NCBI GenBank assembly: GCA_036426205.1
Contig: CM071574.1
Span: 11,908,099-11,972,098 of the forward strand
DNA from: Ascaphus truei
Lineage: Eukaryota; Chordata; Amphibia; Anura; Ascaphidae
Direction: 5' to 3'
Length of the DNA stretch: 64,000 bases
Shown: positions 12,102 through 23,911 of the stretch, piece by piece
Layout of the letters: each line of letters opens with the position of its first letter
Position numbering within the stretch: position 1 is the first letter of the stretch
Notes under the pieces: model-generated
Database searches by the model: none
What the model saw: the letters and a program-made list of their open reading frames with translations, nothing else
Told to the model about the DNA's origin: nothing
Translations under genes and position numbers: made by a program

Positions 12102-12382
12102 TAGAGATGTGTTACATTTTTGCTCGCGAACCAGGCAAAATGTGCCCTTTTAACCATGAAGTTTAGCCTACAAAATGTGCCATGCAATAAAAGTCAATGT
12201 GCAAGGTCACCTGGCCCTTTATATACTTCCATAGACTGTCATTTTGGGGATATTTTGCTCAATTCTAAATCTAAATTAAAAACAGTGTATATTTTTGTTG
12301 AAAATTGCGCAAAAACCTAAAAATTTACAGAAATTTGTGACAGACTTTGCAAAGCACTTTGGAAGACATTTGCAAATCTCTA
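12102..12382. mobile_element. hAT MITE with 8-bp TSD
   Basis: The element starts TAGAGATGTG and ends CAAATCTCTA. It is flanked by exact 8-mers TTCATGAC (12094-12101 and 12383-12390). The 281-bp interior contains GGTCACCTGGCCCTTTATAT, which recurs in the related copy near 13.87 kb. Confidence 0.92.
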
Positions 12383-12390
12383 TTCATGAC

Positions 12391-13761
12391 TATCCGTCAC
12401 TGCAAACACATTTTCCCATCGGTAATAGAAGTTAATTAAAACTAAATGAAAAAGAGAAGAGTTGGTGAACAGAGAAATCAAAGTTTCAATACTCTTTTAA
12501 ATCTACTTGTTTCTACAGTTCGTTTTTGCTTTGTCATTCTAATCAGGGTTATTAAAAGTGACAAGTTAAATAAATGAATCCATCAAATTATGGGATATTA
12601 TGAAATATCTTATTGTGATAAATTAGACATTGTAAAACTAATCATTCTTATTTGCCAGTCTAAAACAACACATGAATATTAATTATCAGCCAGCGGTAAT
12701 TTTAAAATTGGCAATTATGGAAATGTTTATACTTTTAAATTCGTTTCTTAAGACCTTCATGAATGTTTTCATTTTATTCCAATGCTCCAATTTTTATCTT
12801 CAGATGGCAATAGAGCAACTGAACTGTATTGACAAGTGGTACTGTTTAACACAGTACGGTACAACCTAGAGTTTGTCCAGTGTCAATGAGGTGATGTATG
12901 CAGTTTCTCAAGGGGGAAGCTAGCCTACTCAATCAGGTTGCTAAGGAGTGCTATTGGCAGCATTTGTAAAAGCAGCCCCATGCCCTATGCTGCCCTGTCC
13001 TTCCAAACACAGAAAAGTTGCCAAGCAGCTGCTGACATGGTATAAGGAGAGGAAAAAGGAGAAAATCAGAAAGAGAGAAAAAGAGAGAGACTCTTACAAA
13101 AGAAACTTCATAATAAACTATGTGTGTGTCTGGCTTTATGCAACCTTGTTAGCCAAGGATTAACAATACCAATCATGTTTTTGTTTCTTATTTCCTTTTG
13201 TTTTTGAACAATATTCTAAATGGACATGTTTATGCCCTGAGTAAAAAAAAATGATCTGAAGGACCAATAGCATGTCTGCTTTTCGAACGGCATATTTGTT
13301 TGTTTTAAACTATCAATACAGAAACTGAAAGGCAATAGGTAGATTCAAATAGCGCAGTCTAACTTGGGAGCAATATTTTGTAATGTAATGCACAAAGGTC
13401 TCTGAGTTGGAAAGAGTTCAAAAACGTATGGTAGCCCTGACACAGGTTTGTGCTTGAAAACATGAACAAGAAATCCAATCTGTACACAGATTATTGAAGG
13501 CTTCGATGTATCTATATTTGTAATATGTCTCCCTAATGACTTCAAAACCATTGGAGCTGTTCAGTGCTGAAATTAACTACTAAAAGTGGTGAATATTTTG
13601 CTTTTGCTACTAACCCTTCAGAGATTAAAGGTCCTATACAGTTGATAAAATAGTACCCAAGATGATATCAATCAGGCAATGTTGTTTTCCATCTCCTCCT
13701 TGATATTTTTAACAGGTAATAATCAAAAATGATCTCTCATGGAATATACACCATTATATGA
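12391..13761. other. No recognised feature
   Basis: AT-rich sequence without recognisable coding, terminal repeats or RNA genes. Confidence 0.4.
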
Positions 13762-14048
13762 TGTGCAGAGATGTGAGATATCTTCTCGTTTGCGAAGTAG
13801 GCACATTTGGACCCTTTTACACAAAAAAATTCACACCAAAAAATCGGTAAATATTAAAAGTAAATTTGTAGGTCACCTGACCCTTTATATACTGCCATGT
13901 TTGGCAAATTCTGGTAAAAAATGGCAACGTTCTTAACTTTTGAATACTATCCCTTTTGCAAACATTTAGCAAAAACGCGACATTAAGAAGAACATTACAA
14001 ACACATTTTGAGAAGCACATTTGAAGAAATACTCGTATCTCAAACAAC
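13762..14048. mobile_element. Diverged copy of the 12.1-kb hAT MITE
   Basis: It shares internal blocks with 12102-12382, notably GGTCACCTGACCCTTTATAT (against GGTCACCTGGCCCTTTATAT), and starts with a similar AGAGATGTGAGA...GCGAA. The right end (CTCGTATCTCAAA) is degraded and no target duplication is visible. The boundaries are approximate. Confidence 0.65.
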
Positions 14049-14361
14049 TGTGTGAAATACTGTTGTACCTACAATGAAATGGCCTGATAACTAGTACAGA
14101 ACTCATCTCCTAGCTTGCATTTGTATAACAATAGGTATGATATGATTTTAAATGACCAAAACTTGAAGTAAAAAAGAATGAATATCACTGGACTAGCACA
14201 CAATGCATGTGCTTTGCATTTGAGTCCCCAAGGGCACATGCTTCAGGAAAGACCCCTGGGTGTGTCAGCCCAATATGCTTGACTGTGCTACCGAACTTTG
14301 AAAACTAGTCATTTATATTAATTTTTTATAATAAAGCAGGCAAAGAATATTGGAAGAAAAC

Positions 14362-14450
14362 TGGAATCTCTTCCTCTCTTCCTCTTCCTCTCTTCCTCTC
14401 TCTCTTTCTCTCTTAATCTTGCTCTCTCTCTCTCTTGCTCTATTCCTCTT

Positions 14451-14498
<48 letters not shown>
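14362..14498. repeat. (CT)n microsatellite
   Basis: An imperfect CTCTTCCTCTT tract passes into pure CT repeats. The Arg-Glu and Ser-Leu ORFs on the two strands are artefacts. Confidence 0.95.
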
Positions 14499-14502
<4 letters not shown>

Positions 14503-15357
14503 TGTTGGACAGATACTCAAAGTCAATGTCAAATTGACATTAGCACATTTCTAAATGATCAACATTGATATATATTTGCAAGGTAATAACAAATATATAG
14601 GGTTTTAGAAGTAAGGTCAAGTTTAACATGTTTAACTATGATCCCCAATACCTATAAAACAATTTACAGTAAATAGGTCAGGCTTTTGTGTTCTGTAAAT
14701 GAATCTTTTCAAATGCAATTAAAATCCATTTCAGAAGCACTTTACTGTCCTTTGCTGTTCTTGTAAACTCTATAAATTGTAATGTTTGAAAGCAATTGGT
14801 GCATATCATTAATTTTTTAGGGAATTTATGCTACAATGCTTGGCATTTAACATGTACGGGTTTCCAAATTTGCCTTTGGGTCATTCAAAGTGAATTGACA
14901 ATGTCAACAAAATGTTCATCAGCAGTGAAGCCTGGAGTAATAATAATGTGTAAAGATGTTATACTGGTTCATTGGTATATATCTCTAAACATGGAAGTGA
15001 TGTCCTGATTTTACAAAGCTAGAGGGAGTCCCTTATTAACGACCAAGGAGTGGCAAATAAAAATAAGAACGATACAACTTCATCATTTTTGCTTAACAAC
15101 AAATTATATAGAAAAGCTAAATCAATCTTTCCAGGTGTTCTTTTATATTATTGAGACGGAACCAGTATGATTAACATAATGTTCCTACAGTACATAAGTG
15201 ATTTTAACCAGTGATTAGAATCCAATTAAATATTGCAGTGCTGTGGTGTAATGATTGAGATCATACAATATTAATACAAAAGTGCATTTACGCAAACATT
15301 TTAGATAGGAAGGCAACAGAATTTTGACTGTACATCTCTTGTGATGACCATGTACAG
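14499..15357. other. No recognised feature
   Basis: AT-rich, unique-looking sequence with no recognisable gene or repeat. Confidence 0.4.
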
Positions 15358-16003
15358 GCCATATTTACTAAGCACCGGGAGGTGTCTTTGATATACTGTA
15401 CCATTGCTTAATAAACATGGGCCTCGGTCTCTGGAATTGTTGTCCTCCAGGGCAGCAAGCTGATAATGTTCCTTCTACCATCAGTGTGACATGCACAGCT
15501 TCAAATGGTGGATGAGCCAAGAAAGTAATTGCCCCATAGTAGAGTATATTATATTAGTACATTTGATTTCCAAGACAATGGCCCATTGCCCAAGCTGTAG
15601 AAAACAATCTATGGCCCACTCAGTGCCAGAATGTGTTTAAAAAATCAACCTCAAGAGGTCTATAGACCAAGAAAATAGTCCACACTGAGACATTTACATC
15701 AAAAAAGTTATCATTTTTTTCTGTCTGAAAAAGAGTTATGCCAGCTTTACCTTTGCACATTTCTTAATACATAGACCTGCGCCAATATGTAAATGTAATT
15801 CTGCCCTAACTCCTCCCACTCAATCCTTAAATCCTTCAACTAATCACAGACAGACACAGGCATACCCCAAAATGGCGCAACTACGATTTACTACATAGAT
15901 GCAGACTGATGCAAGTATTTTACATCGCAACTTGCCTTTAAATAAATATTTTGCACATATATTTGTGCCTTGATGCATAAAGTCCTTAGTAAACATGGCC
16001 TTG
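15358..16003. mobile_element. Possible TIR element (low support)
   Basis: AGGCCATATTTACTAAGCA at the left and its near-inverse CCTTAGTAAACATGGCCT at the right form possible terminal inverted repeats about 640 bp apart. No target duplication could be read and there is no coding. Confidence 0.35.
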
Positions 16004-16199
16004 TATCTCTAACCTAGGGATTTCTGTTCCGATGCCCATATTTAATGTTGCATATCAAATGTTGCATTGGGGACATTGATGCTTTAACTCCTTCTGCAAC
16101 ACATTGTAGATCCTTCAGATACTAAAAAAGATATAAAAACTACATCCAAAGTACATAAAGCAAGCAGTTCATTTTTAATTCGACCTGTGCCTCTGAAAG

Positions 16200-16640
16200 T
16201 GACCCTCAATTTGTAAAGAAAGGCAATGAAGTAATCAGTTTTTGGAAAACAATCCCACTACAAACTCAAGCGTACATACTTCTCCTGAGGAAATCAGGAT
16301 TATCTTGCGAAACGCGCTGAGCTAAAGCTGTACGCAGCATATCAACAGTTTTGAGGCTACAGTTCAGGACCCCAGAGGTGACGTCACTCCGACATCACAA
16401 GGGAAAGGGACCACACAGATCGTGATGCTGTAGAGCCCGGAGGCTTGCAGACCCTGGGGTGTTTCCCACTGGAATAATCCTAAAACACTAATTTACACGC
16501 TGACATAAAGACTACATTTGGTGCTTGTAATACTTGCAGTATTGCTGCCTTTATTGACACAATGTACAGTATTTAAAGGTTTTACACTATTATGTGCTTC
16601 TTGTGTGCTCTTTTGATCCCTTTTACAAAGGTAAAAATGA
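16200..16640 (+). repeat. Penelope-type 3' sequence
   Basis: This carries a hammerhead-like motif (16282-16322). A T/A-rich tail follows, of the kind seen next to the other such motifs in this window. No coding part is attached, so the call rests on the motif and on similarity of layout. Confidence 0.4.
16282..16322 (+). ncRNA. Hammerhead-like ribozyme motif
   Basis: The core CTGAGGA (16285-16291) matches the hammerhead consensus CUGANGA exactly, and GAAA follows at 16309-16312. Between them CAGGA and TCTTG can pair, with one wobble, as stem II. CTC just before the core and GAG at 16319-16321 can form a short stem I. Stem III (AC...GC) has an A-C mismatch, so activity is doubtful. Hammerheads are known in Penelope-like retroelements; the assignment here is by pattern. 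Confidence 0.45.
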
Positions 16641-16645
16641 TGGCA

Positions 16646-17345
16646 ATTGACATGGCCTTCCTGCCTCTCATCTGTCTCCCCTACAATCTATCCTAAACGC
16701 TCTGCCAGAATCACTTTACGTTCTCTTAAATCTGTCTCAGCGTCTCCCCTGCTGAAATCCCTCTTCAGATTTCCATATCACACACTCAATTCTCCTCCTC
16801 ACTTTTAAGGCTATACACTCTTCTGCCCCTCCTTATATCTCAGTCCTAATTTCTCCCTATACACCATCCCGGTGTTCTGCTCAAGGATGCCTTCTTTCTA
16901 CCCCTTTTGCATCTAAAGCCCTCTCCCGCCTTAAACCTTTCTCACTGACTGCCCCACATCTCTGGAATGCCCTTTCTCTCAATATCCAAAGTGTACCCTC
17001 TTTATCCACCTCTGACTTATCTTAAAACCCACCTCTTTAACCAAGCTTTTGGGTAGCTCTGTGGCTGATACTATACACTTCATACATCAACCTTGTCCCC
17101 TTGCAGACACACTTACCAGAACACCCTCCTAGTGTCTTTGTACGTTCTTCCTACTTACCAATTAGATTGTAAGCTCTTTGGAACAGAGACTTTCCTAATG
17201 TTACTTTTATGCCTGAAGCACTTATCCCCATTATGTGTTATTTGTATTATTTGTTATTTATATAATTTTGTCACGTTTATTACTGCTGTAAAGTGCTATG
17301 TAGATTAATGGCACTATATAAATAAAGATATACATACATACATAA
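16646..17345 (+). pseudogene. L2/CR1-like LINE 3' end
   Basis: The plus strand carries the C-terminus of a non-LTR retrotransposon ORF2. In pieces it reads FKAIHSSAPPYISVLISPY, then TPSRCSAQG, then LTAPHLWNALSLNIQSVPSL, and after one frameshift YLKTHLFNQAF. The APPY..LISPY, APxLWNxLP and LKTHLFxxAF motifs are typical of the CR1/L2 group. Reverse transcriptase is absent, so this is a 5'-truncated copy. The 3' UTR contains AGATTGTAAGCTC and ends in TATATAAATAAAG plus short TACA repeats. The same AGATTGTAAGCTC block ends the MIR-like SINEs at 27.7 and 33.4 kb. Frameshifts and stops show that the copy is dead. Confidence 0.8.
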
Positions 17346-20300
17346 ATTACTTGTGGTCTATCATTAGTCAACATTCAGAATTTTGAAGGTAAGGATTAGT
17401 CTGATGTATTTCTGTTTCAACACAATTCTTTGTCTTGAATATCATGTTTTGTTTTCATTTTAACTTCAATTTTGGAATGTGTAAAACTATTCTAACCAAC
17501 TCTTCATAGGGACTTTCTTCAGCAAAGTATTGTACCTATGTCATTGCTTTTGCATCATGTGAAGCAGTGTGATATGTACAATACAATAAAATGTACTTTT
17601 AGCATGACAATAGGCATCAGGTATAACTAGATTCCATTATCAGTAGCTGATCTACACATATTACATGGAAATATGTGTAGGCCAATATTCTGGGAATGCA
17701 GTGGCTAATAGTATGTTGGCTTCATATTTACATTACCAATACAATACAATATTTGTACACTTACTGTATAAAAGATGTTTAGCTGTTTTACAAGAATACA
17801 TAGTTGATAAATACGCTCTAGTCAAACATATACAGTAGGGTAAGCAACAAAGAGACAATTTTAATAGGCAGTTGATGTTTAATCCCTAAAATGCCAGGGT
17901 GATTCCACTTTAAACAAAGACTGGAATTTACTTGGCACCGATGCAGGATATCACACCCTGATCTACCATTCACTGTTATTTACTTGAATAGCAGTTAACA
18001 ATGTGCCGGTGTTCGATACCCCGCAGCCACGCTGGGTGAATCTCCTTTAAAGTAGTATTAAATAATCCCAATAAATACTTTAAAAAAGAACTATTGTAAC
18101 AAAAATAGGGGACGAATTAAAATAAAATATTGTTTAGACTTCTCCAAAGTCAGACAGTTTCACTACAGTATCTTCACTATTCCAATCATCACCTTTTTAT
18201 GCATTTAGCATGAGTCTCTGAATATTATCATTTAAATTTTCTTTTTAATATCTTTTTTTGTCTTTCATTAGGGAATTCAAAGGTTATGTTTCAGTTTATT
18301 TTGTTCCCTTTGTAAAAGGTAATTTAAAAATGTGCTCTGGAGTCTGCACCATTCAATCTCAAAATGCTCTCAAGATACCAGGACAAAGAATGCAGAGCCC
18401 TGTTTATAATACTTTAGTGCCCCCTTTTGGATACTTCTAAAACTATGGCTTTTCAGCCAAGTTAAATGTGTTAAATCTCTTGATAAATTAAAATCTAATG
18501 TATTATCACCAAACAAAAATGTAATGTAAATAAAAGTTATCATTTTAAATTGTGGTACAGCAATTATTGTTTTATACTATATTTAAATCATTTATTATTT
18601 GAAATGTTCCTATATGCTAAATAATATTTGTATCTGTCAATGCACAAGTACGAGTGCTTTGGCATTTGCAAGAAAGGTACGTGTTTAGTACGCTGGAACA
18701 AAAGCAATAATCGGAAGTAGTTATATGCACAGTACAGCTGTGCATGCCTGTCAGTGCAATGTACAGTAAGGCTTTATTTTTATAAATGTTGCTTGCATGC
18801 GTCCTAAGACTTCACTACTTTCTGGATCAGTACAGAAGTCTTCTTCTCCTCTCAACACCATGACCTATATTTACAACAGTTAATGGTGGTAAGTTTTTGC
18901 ACACTTTATAACAGCAATCCCCCCTACTAATTTTGTTTTACACCCTCTTTTTTTACAGGTCCGGAACCAGGAAGCTCTCTTAAAAAAACAAACAAAAAAA
19001 ACAGAAAGAAAATAATACTGGTAATGTCACTGGTAAGTATTTCTGGAAAGGTGGGGCGGGGTGGGGAGCACAGAGCTAAAAATAGCATTGTTCAGCTCCA
19101 GATCACCCCTGGGTTTCAATTGTGTACAAGAATTAAAAAGGGGTTAGTGGGGATAGTTGCTTTAAGGAACATTTACTCGAATGGGACTTGTGGTGTGATA
19201 AGGCTCAGTACTATTTCACAGTATAATGTATCTGTAACCTTGCAACATATAATGATTTAATTTTTATAAGGCTCCAAAAGTTGTTTATATTTATGAAAAT
19301 ACAGAACGCACAACACTATTCAGTATATACTGTAATATTGAAAATAATCCACAATATAATGTAAGAATAGAAAATAATATCTGGAACTGAATGAACTGCC
19401 GCCGTAATGGTGTACCTATCGAAGAAAGTTTGGTAGCAGTACATCAAAGCATTTTGCAACTATTCAGTCCAGTTGTTTATCTGAGCACAACAGCTAAAGC
19501 TGATAGCCTGAAGGTATAATACAGTAGGAGCTCTGTCTTCAGGGTATGATCGTGTGCATTTGTACAGTGTGCTTCCATGAATGGATAAAATGCATTGAGT
19601 GCAATCCCTTGAACTTGTTTGCTCTTCATCTCTAGATCAGGAAAGCAGATCAATTATAAATGGATGCACCAGTTATTATGTTCATGTACGACAGACCTTG
19701 TCACTTTCTCTATGTGTTACAGAAATTTGATCAAAGGTTGTGTGCATATTCTCTCTCTCCCTGTGCTCCTCCTTTCTTTTTTTGACGCAGATAAAAACTC
19801 ATTACAATTTCTAACGTATCTGATCTTATTTTAAAAGAAGCACACTTGTTCCTCTTGAGTAGAGTGTAACATGTTGTTCCGATAAGACATGTTGATGAAT
19901 TTGAGCGCAAGAGCTATATTTATTTATACGTAAGTTATTATTATACAAGGGGTTTTTTTTTTACATTCACCAGAAACCATGAGTAACATATGGTCTCTGG
20001 AGGAATTGATTGAAAAAGAGATTGAGCTAAATGACCCATACTTACGAGAAGTTAAAACGTACAGAAAGGAATCAAATAGTTTGTCATGTTGGATGTGCGT
20101 TTACTGGTTTATATTTGAGGTCATTTTCCTAGTAACACTCCAATTGGCACAAATAAAACTATAAAACTATGATACAGAGGGACGGCTAAGATTGTGTATG
20201 TCTAATTGTAAGTTATTGGGTTTGTGTCCCCTCTTCATAGTTTAAGCTCACCCATCCCATCCCAATTTAATCAGCAGGTCTACATACAGTATACACAGGT

Positions 20301-20742
20301 AATTGTAGTAGTCATTGAGAGATTTGTTCCCCTAGTAGAAAAGTGGTGATAACCTTTGATGAAGAAATAAGCTTGGAAAAAAAATATATATATTATAAAT
20401 GTATATAGTATACACATAGATTATTTCTTGCACTTTTTTTAAAGATGTTTTAATTATTTCTTAGGACACTTCTGTTTTATTTAACCAGTTTTAATGGCAC
20501 TGTAGCACACACATAGCACATGTAGTGCTCCTAAATTTTATAGTGCTCCTAATTTTATCTTAATACAGTATATAAAAATATAATACTGTGGAATTGGATT
20601 TTGAGCTTGCTAAGATTGTATATGTCTAATTGTGAATTGATTGTTTTACAAGATATGGAGGCTTTCCTAACTGAAAAAGAGCTAAATATAGATTATACAT
20701 GGTGTTGCAGAGAGCACCCTGAAGACATCGACAATTGCCATG
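17346..20742. other. No recognised gene
   Basis: About 3.4 kb of AT-rich sequence. A 61-codon ORF at 19979-20164 encodes a short acidic stretch plus a hydrophobic segment, but it has no Kozak-like support, homology I recognise or splice context. I see no terminal repeats or RNA genes. Confidence 0.4.
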
Positions 20743-20750
20743 GGTGCTCC

Positions 20751-21313
20751 CAGTGCCGGACCGAGACATAATTGCACCCTGGGCGGGCTGAAAATTTGGC
20801 TCCACTGTAAAACAATTTTATTTTTACAAGGAAGCCAAATTTTTAGCCTGTCCGTGCACTGGATGTTCTGCAGGGCGCACGCATGGACGCCATTTGTGAG
20901 CCTGCCGTGTGTGTACTCGCCCAACAGGGCACTCGCATGACCGCTCCTCTGATGCCATTTGTGAGCATGCCGTGCGTGTGCTCGTCCAACACGGCACATG
21001 TGTGGCCGCTGCTCTGATGCCATTTGTGAGCATGCTGTGAATGTGCCCGTCCAACATTTGTGTGTGTGCACAGCAGGGAGCTTGGATTTATTGCCTGGCA
21101 GCCGGTTCACATTTTGTACATTCATCGCGAGTGGTTTGGTGGTGTGTTCTGGATGCTGGCGGCCAAGCTAGGTGTCCTGTGTGTGCGGGAGGTGTTGGAG
21201 CAGTTGAGCCCTGCGGCTGGAAAGATTGACTGGTGGGACCAGCTGAGGATGCCCACTTTTATGTTGGCACCCCGGCAACGTGCCCGGCCAGCCCGTCCCT
21301 TATTCCGGCCCTG
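20751..21313. mobile_element. hAT element with 8-bp TSD
   Basis: The ends are CAGTGCCGGACCGAGACAT and the inverse of CAGGGCCGGAATAAGGGAC. The flanks are the exact 8-mer GGTGCTCC (20743-20750 and 21314-21321). The GC-rich interior contains a 65-bp tandem array and no transposase. The 147-codon minus ORF over it reflects GC composition. Confidence 0.92.
20891..21058 (+). repeat. 65-bp tandem repeat, about 2.6 units
   Basis: Units start at 20891, 20956 and 21021 with CATTTGTGAGC and contain TGCCGTGYGTGT then CTCGYCCAACA. They lie inside the hAT element, so the array probably travelled with it. Confidence 0.9.
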
Positions 21314-21684
21314 GGTGCTCCGTTAAAATGTCTTAATTAATATATAAAAATAAATATTGATTATACAGATGGGATACCCAGATAAGAATGTATGCCCATT
21401 TTTTTTTTTTTTTCAAACAGTCTCTGTCTCTCATCTGTGTGTGGATTTTCAGTGATAGAAAAAAAATGAATATGTATTTTGAGACTTTCAATTTAGGTGT
21501 CTTCAGTTGTATACAGTATATATCCCCTCAAACATCCAAATAAATTAGAGAGTGTACCCAGCTGGAAGGTTTGTTAACGGTTATGCAAAGTATATTTAAA
21601 TGAGCCAAAATCCACAACTCTATTCCAACTCTATAGAGTTGATATGCCTATGGAACCAACCTAATCACTGAAATGGTGTAATGG

Positions 21685-21775
21685 TGTCAGACCCAACAGG
21701 ACTAGAACCCATGACCATGGTGGTTTTAGACAGCAGCTCTAGCTGTATGAGCTTACAGCTTACAACTATCAGTTC
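21685..21775 (-). repeat. tRNA-derived SINE head or tRNA relic
   Basis: On the minus strand GGTTCTAGTCC (21709-21699) matches the RNA polymerase III B box GGTTCRANTCC at all but one position and is followed by TGTTGGGTCTGACACC. Upstream there is a poorly formed A-box-like region. The cloverleaf is not intact. Confidence 0.4.
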
Positions 21776-22695
21776 ACCACAGTCTACTACTAGCATGCTA
21801 ACAAGGGATACCTATCTGGTTGATAGTAACCTTGAAACCGTAGCCCCCTTTGTGCATATCTGTCATGTAGCACCAAAATTGCTCATCCTTGCAGTAGCTC
21901 CCTGCCCCTGGCTTCCTTTAAAAGCACACCACTTCCTGGTTTACAGTTTAATGTTCCGTGTGGAGCACACCTGAAATACCTTTGAGTTATAGAAGAAATT
22001 GGTCTAAAGAAAGACCAAAATATCCAGAGCCCTAAAAACAGTAATAGTGGTGTCACGCTGGAATCAAATGCTGTAATATAAAGACATATGTCCAGTACTT
22101 GAATGGTCTATGATGAAAGTCTGCAAGTGCGTGGTTTGTAAGTGCTTTTTTCAAGTGCTTTTTTCAATGTCTCAAGCAAAATGGCAATAAAGGGTTAAAT
22201 TCAATAACCATTCGTATACAGCAGACAATGGTTGCTTTACTCATGCAACGTCAGACCGGTAAGACCCAATCAAACCGGAGGCCCGATCCTTCACATTTGG
22301 TGGCGGTTCCCCTGCGAAGATCCTGGAGGTAGGTAAGCGCGGCGTCACTCGTGGTAGTATTCACCGGGTGTTGGTCAGGCGATCACGCTGACTCCATGGC
22401 ACCCTGCGTGATGTCGTCACCGTCCATATGCGCGTCCTCCTCAGCTCAGGAATCGCCGAAATCCTCCAAGGGGTAGGTTGCCATACACCAAAGCAGCTGG
22501 AGCGGGGCGTGAACAATAAGGCAGGAAAAGCCTCTGCACAGCGTATCCAGACTGGCGTGCATCCAGGCAGGTAATCAGCAAGAGAGTATATCCACGTAGG
22601 AGCCAAAGCACAGCCACACCAATGGAGAATAGGACACGAAAGTTCTTTCAAGAATTTATTAGCTAAAAAGGCATAAGGACAGACATCCCAATAGC

Positions 22696-22736
22696 ACTCT
22701 GACATGTTTCACGCACAGGGCGCTTTATCAAAGAGT
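22696..22736 (-). ncRNA. Hammerhead-like motif, left arm
   Basis: Read on the minus strand: ACTCT, core TTGATAA, stem II GCGC/GTGC with loop CCT, GAAAC, loop AT, GTC, then AGAGT. Stem I (ACUCU/AGAGU) pairs perfectly over 5 bp and abuts the core. A minimal stem III (AC/GU) precedes the expected cleavage site after GUC. The usual C3-G8 pair is U3-A8 here. Confidence 0.6.
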
Positions 22737-22946
22737 AGATGAGCAGGATAGACATTCCCTTTATAAATAGAGCCAACCCCCCGAAAACAGCTGTAATATA
22801 TATGAATTAATTACATCAGCCCATGTCATGGGGGATGACTACTCAATACCTCCCCAGACATGGGCTGATGTAATTAATTCATTATGTATTACAGCTGTTT
22901 TCAGGGGGGTTGGCTCTATTTATACAGGGAATGTCTATCCTGATCG

Positions 22947-22987
22947 ACTCTTTGATAAAGTGCCCTGTGCGTGAAACATGTCAGAGT
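22947..22987 (+). ncRNA. Hammerhead-like motif, right arm
   Basis: This has the same architecture as the left-arm copy, in the opposite orientation: ACTCT (22947-22951), TTGATAA (22952-22958), stem II, GAAAC (22973-22977), GTC ending at 22982, then AGAGT (22983-22987). Stem II carries two wobble pairs. Predicted cleavage is after 22982 if the U3-A8 core works. Confidence 0.6.
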
Positions 22988-23118
22988 GCTATTAGGATGT
23001 CTGTCCTTATGCCTTTTTAGCTAATAAATTCTTGAAAGAACTTTCGTGTCCTATTCTCCATTGGTGTGGCTGTGCTTTGGCTCCTACGTGGATATACTCT
23101 CTTACCTTTGAGTTATAG

Positions 23119-23820
23119 CTAATAGCTACAGTAGATTAACTATTTGTGACCAGTGAGCACCTCAAAAGTAGGATGCGACAATGATGCGACAATGACGTTA
23201 GCCATCACAAACATCATTATAATGTTTACCATGCTGGTCTAATGTTGATTTTTCAACATTTACTAGCTATTGATTAGCTGCTCAACTATGATGATGGACT
23301 TGTTTTTTTCCTCTCTCTTTTCTTTTTTGAGATATATCAATGGGGAAAAAAACTTCCCTGAGAATTTCCTTTCTCAAAATGCAATGGGGACACTCTTTAG
23401 CGAGATTGATTTTGTAAACATCTTATACATATTTCGACTGATGTTATCATGCTATGTGAAGGGATGATATTTGAGCAACACGTATTGCTGATATGTTGGA
23501 TTTATAATATTCTTTCACTAATATTTTTAATTGATCTACTGGGTAATCATAATATTATGGGAATTTGCATACATAATTATCTTCTTGTGCATGCAGATAC
23601 TGTAAATGATTTTTATCTGAACACCGATTAAGCATATAGTATGTAGAATTGCTTAATAACTCACAAGCTCGTTTGTAGAGGGCAGCCTTATTGTAAATTG
23701 TAGGTACTCCAATTGGATTTTCTGCAATGATACCCATGTATGTGAACTCAGGGATATATGGGACTTGAAATGTATTTCATTTTCTATATGTTATAAATAA
23801 TAAATGTTTTGGCATATTAT
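23119..23820. other. No recognised feature
   Basis: AT-rich sequence with three short ORFs without recognisable motifs. Confidence 0.4.
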
Positions 23821-23829
23821 ATATCTAAT

Positions 23830-23869
<40 letters not shown>

Positions 23870-23870
23870 C

Positions 23871-23901
<31 letters not shown>

Positions 23902-23911
23902 TATATATTTA
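23821..23911. repeat. (TA)n microsatellite
   Basis: Nearly pure TA repeats with few interruptions. The Tyr/Ile ORF over them is an artefact. Confidence 0.95.

Larger units (their letters stand above)
21993..23103. mobile_element. Penelope-type insertion with 15-bp TSD and head-to-head 3' ends
   Basis: The 1.1-kb segment is flanked by the exact 15-mer ACCTTTGAGTTATAG (21978-21992 and 23104-23118). Its right part is a large inverted repeat: about 22575-22838 against about 22857-23103, with a loop of about 18 bp. Each arm carries a hammerhead-like motif followed by AATAAATTCTTG and a shared tail ending in GTGGATATACTCTCTT. Inverted partial copies and variable target duplications are known for Penelope-like elements. 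No reverse transcriptase is present. The 114-codon minus ORF at 22361-22705 has no recognisable domain. Confidence 0.75.

Noticed and set aside
19979..20164. 61-codon ORF with a hydrophobic segment
   Set aside because: A single short frame with no supporting signal; hydrophobic runs are common in AT-rich DNA.
20891..21058. Regular 65-bp spacing resembling a CRISPR array
   Set aside because: The whole unit is repeated, there are no unique spacers, and the sequence is a vertebrate hAT element.
22310..22340. ACATTTGGTGGCGG as a retroviral primer-binding site
   Set aside because: No LTR end directly before it and no gag after it; it lies inside the Penelope-type insertion.
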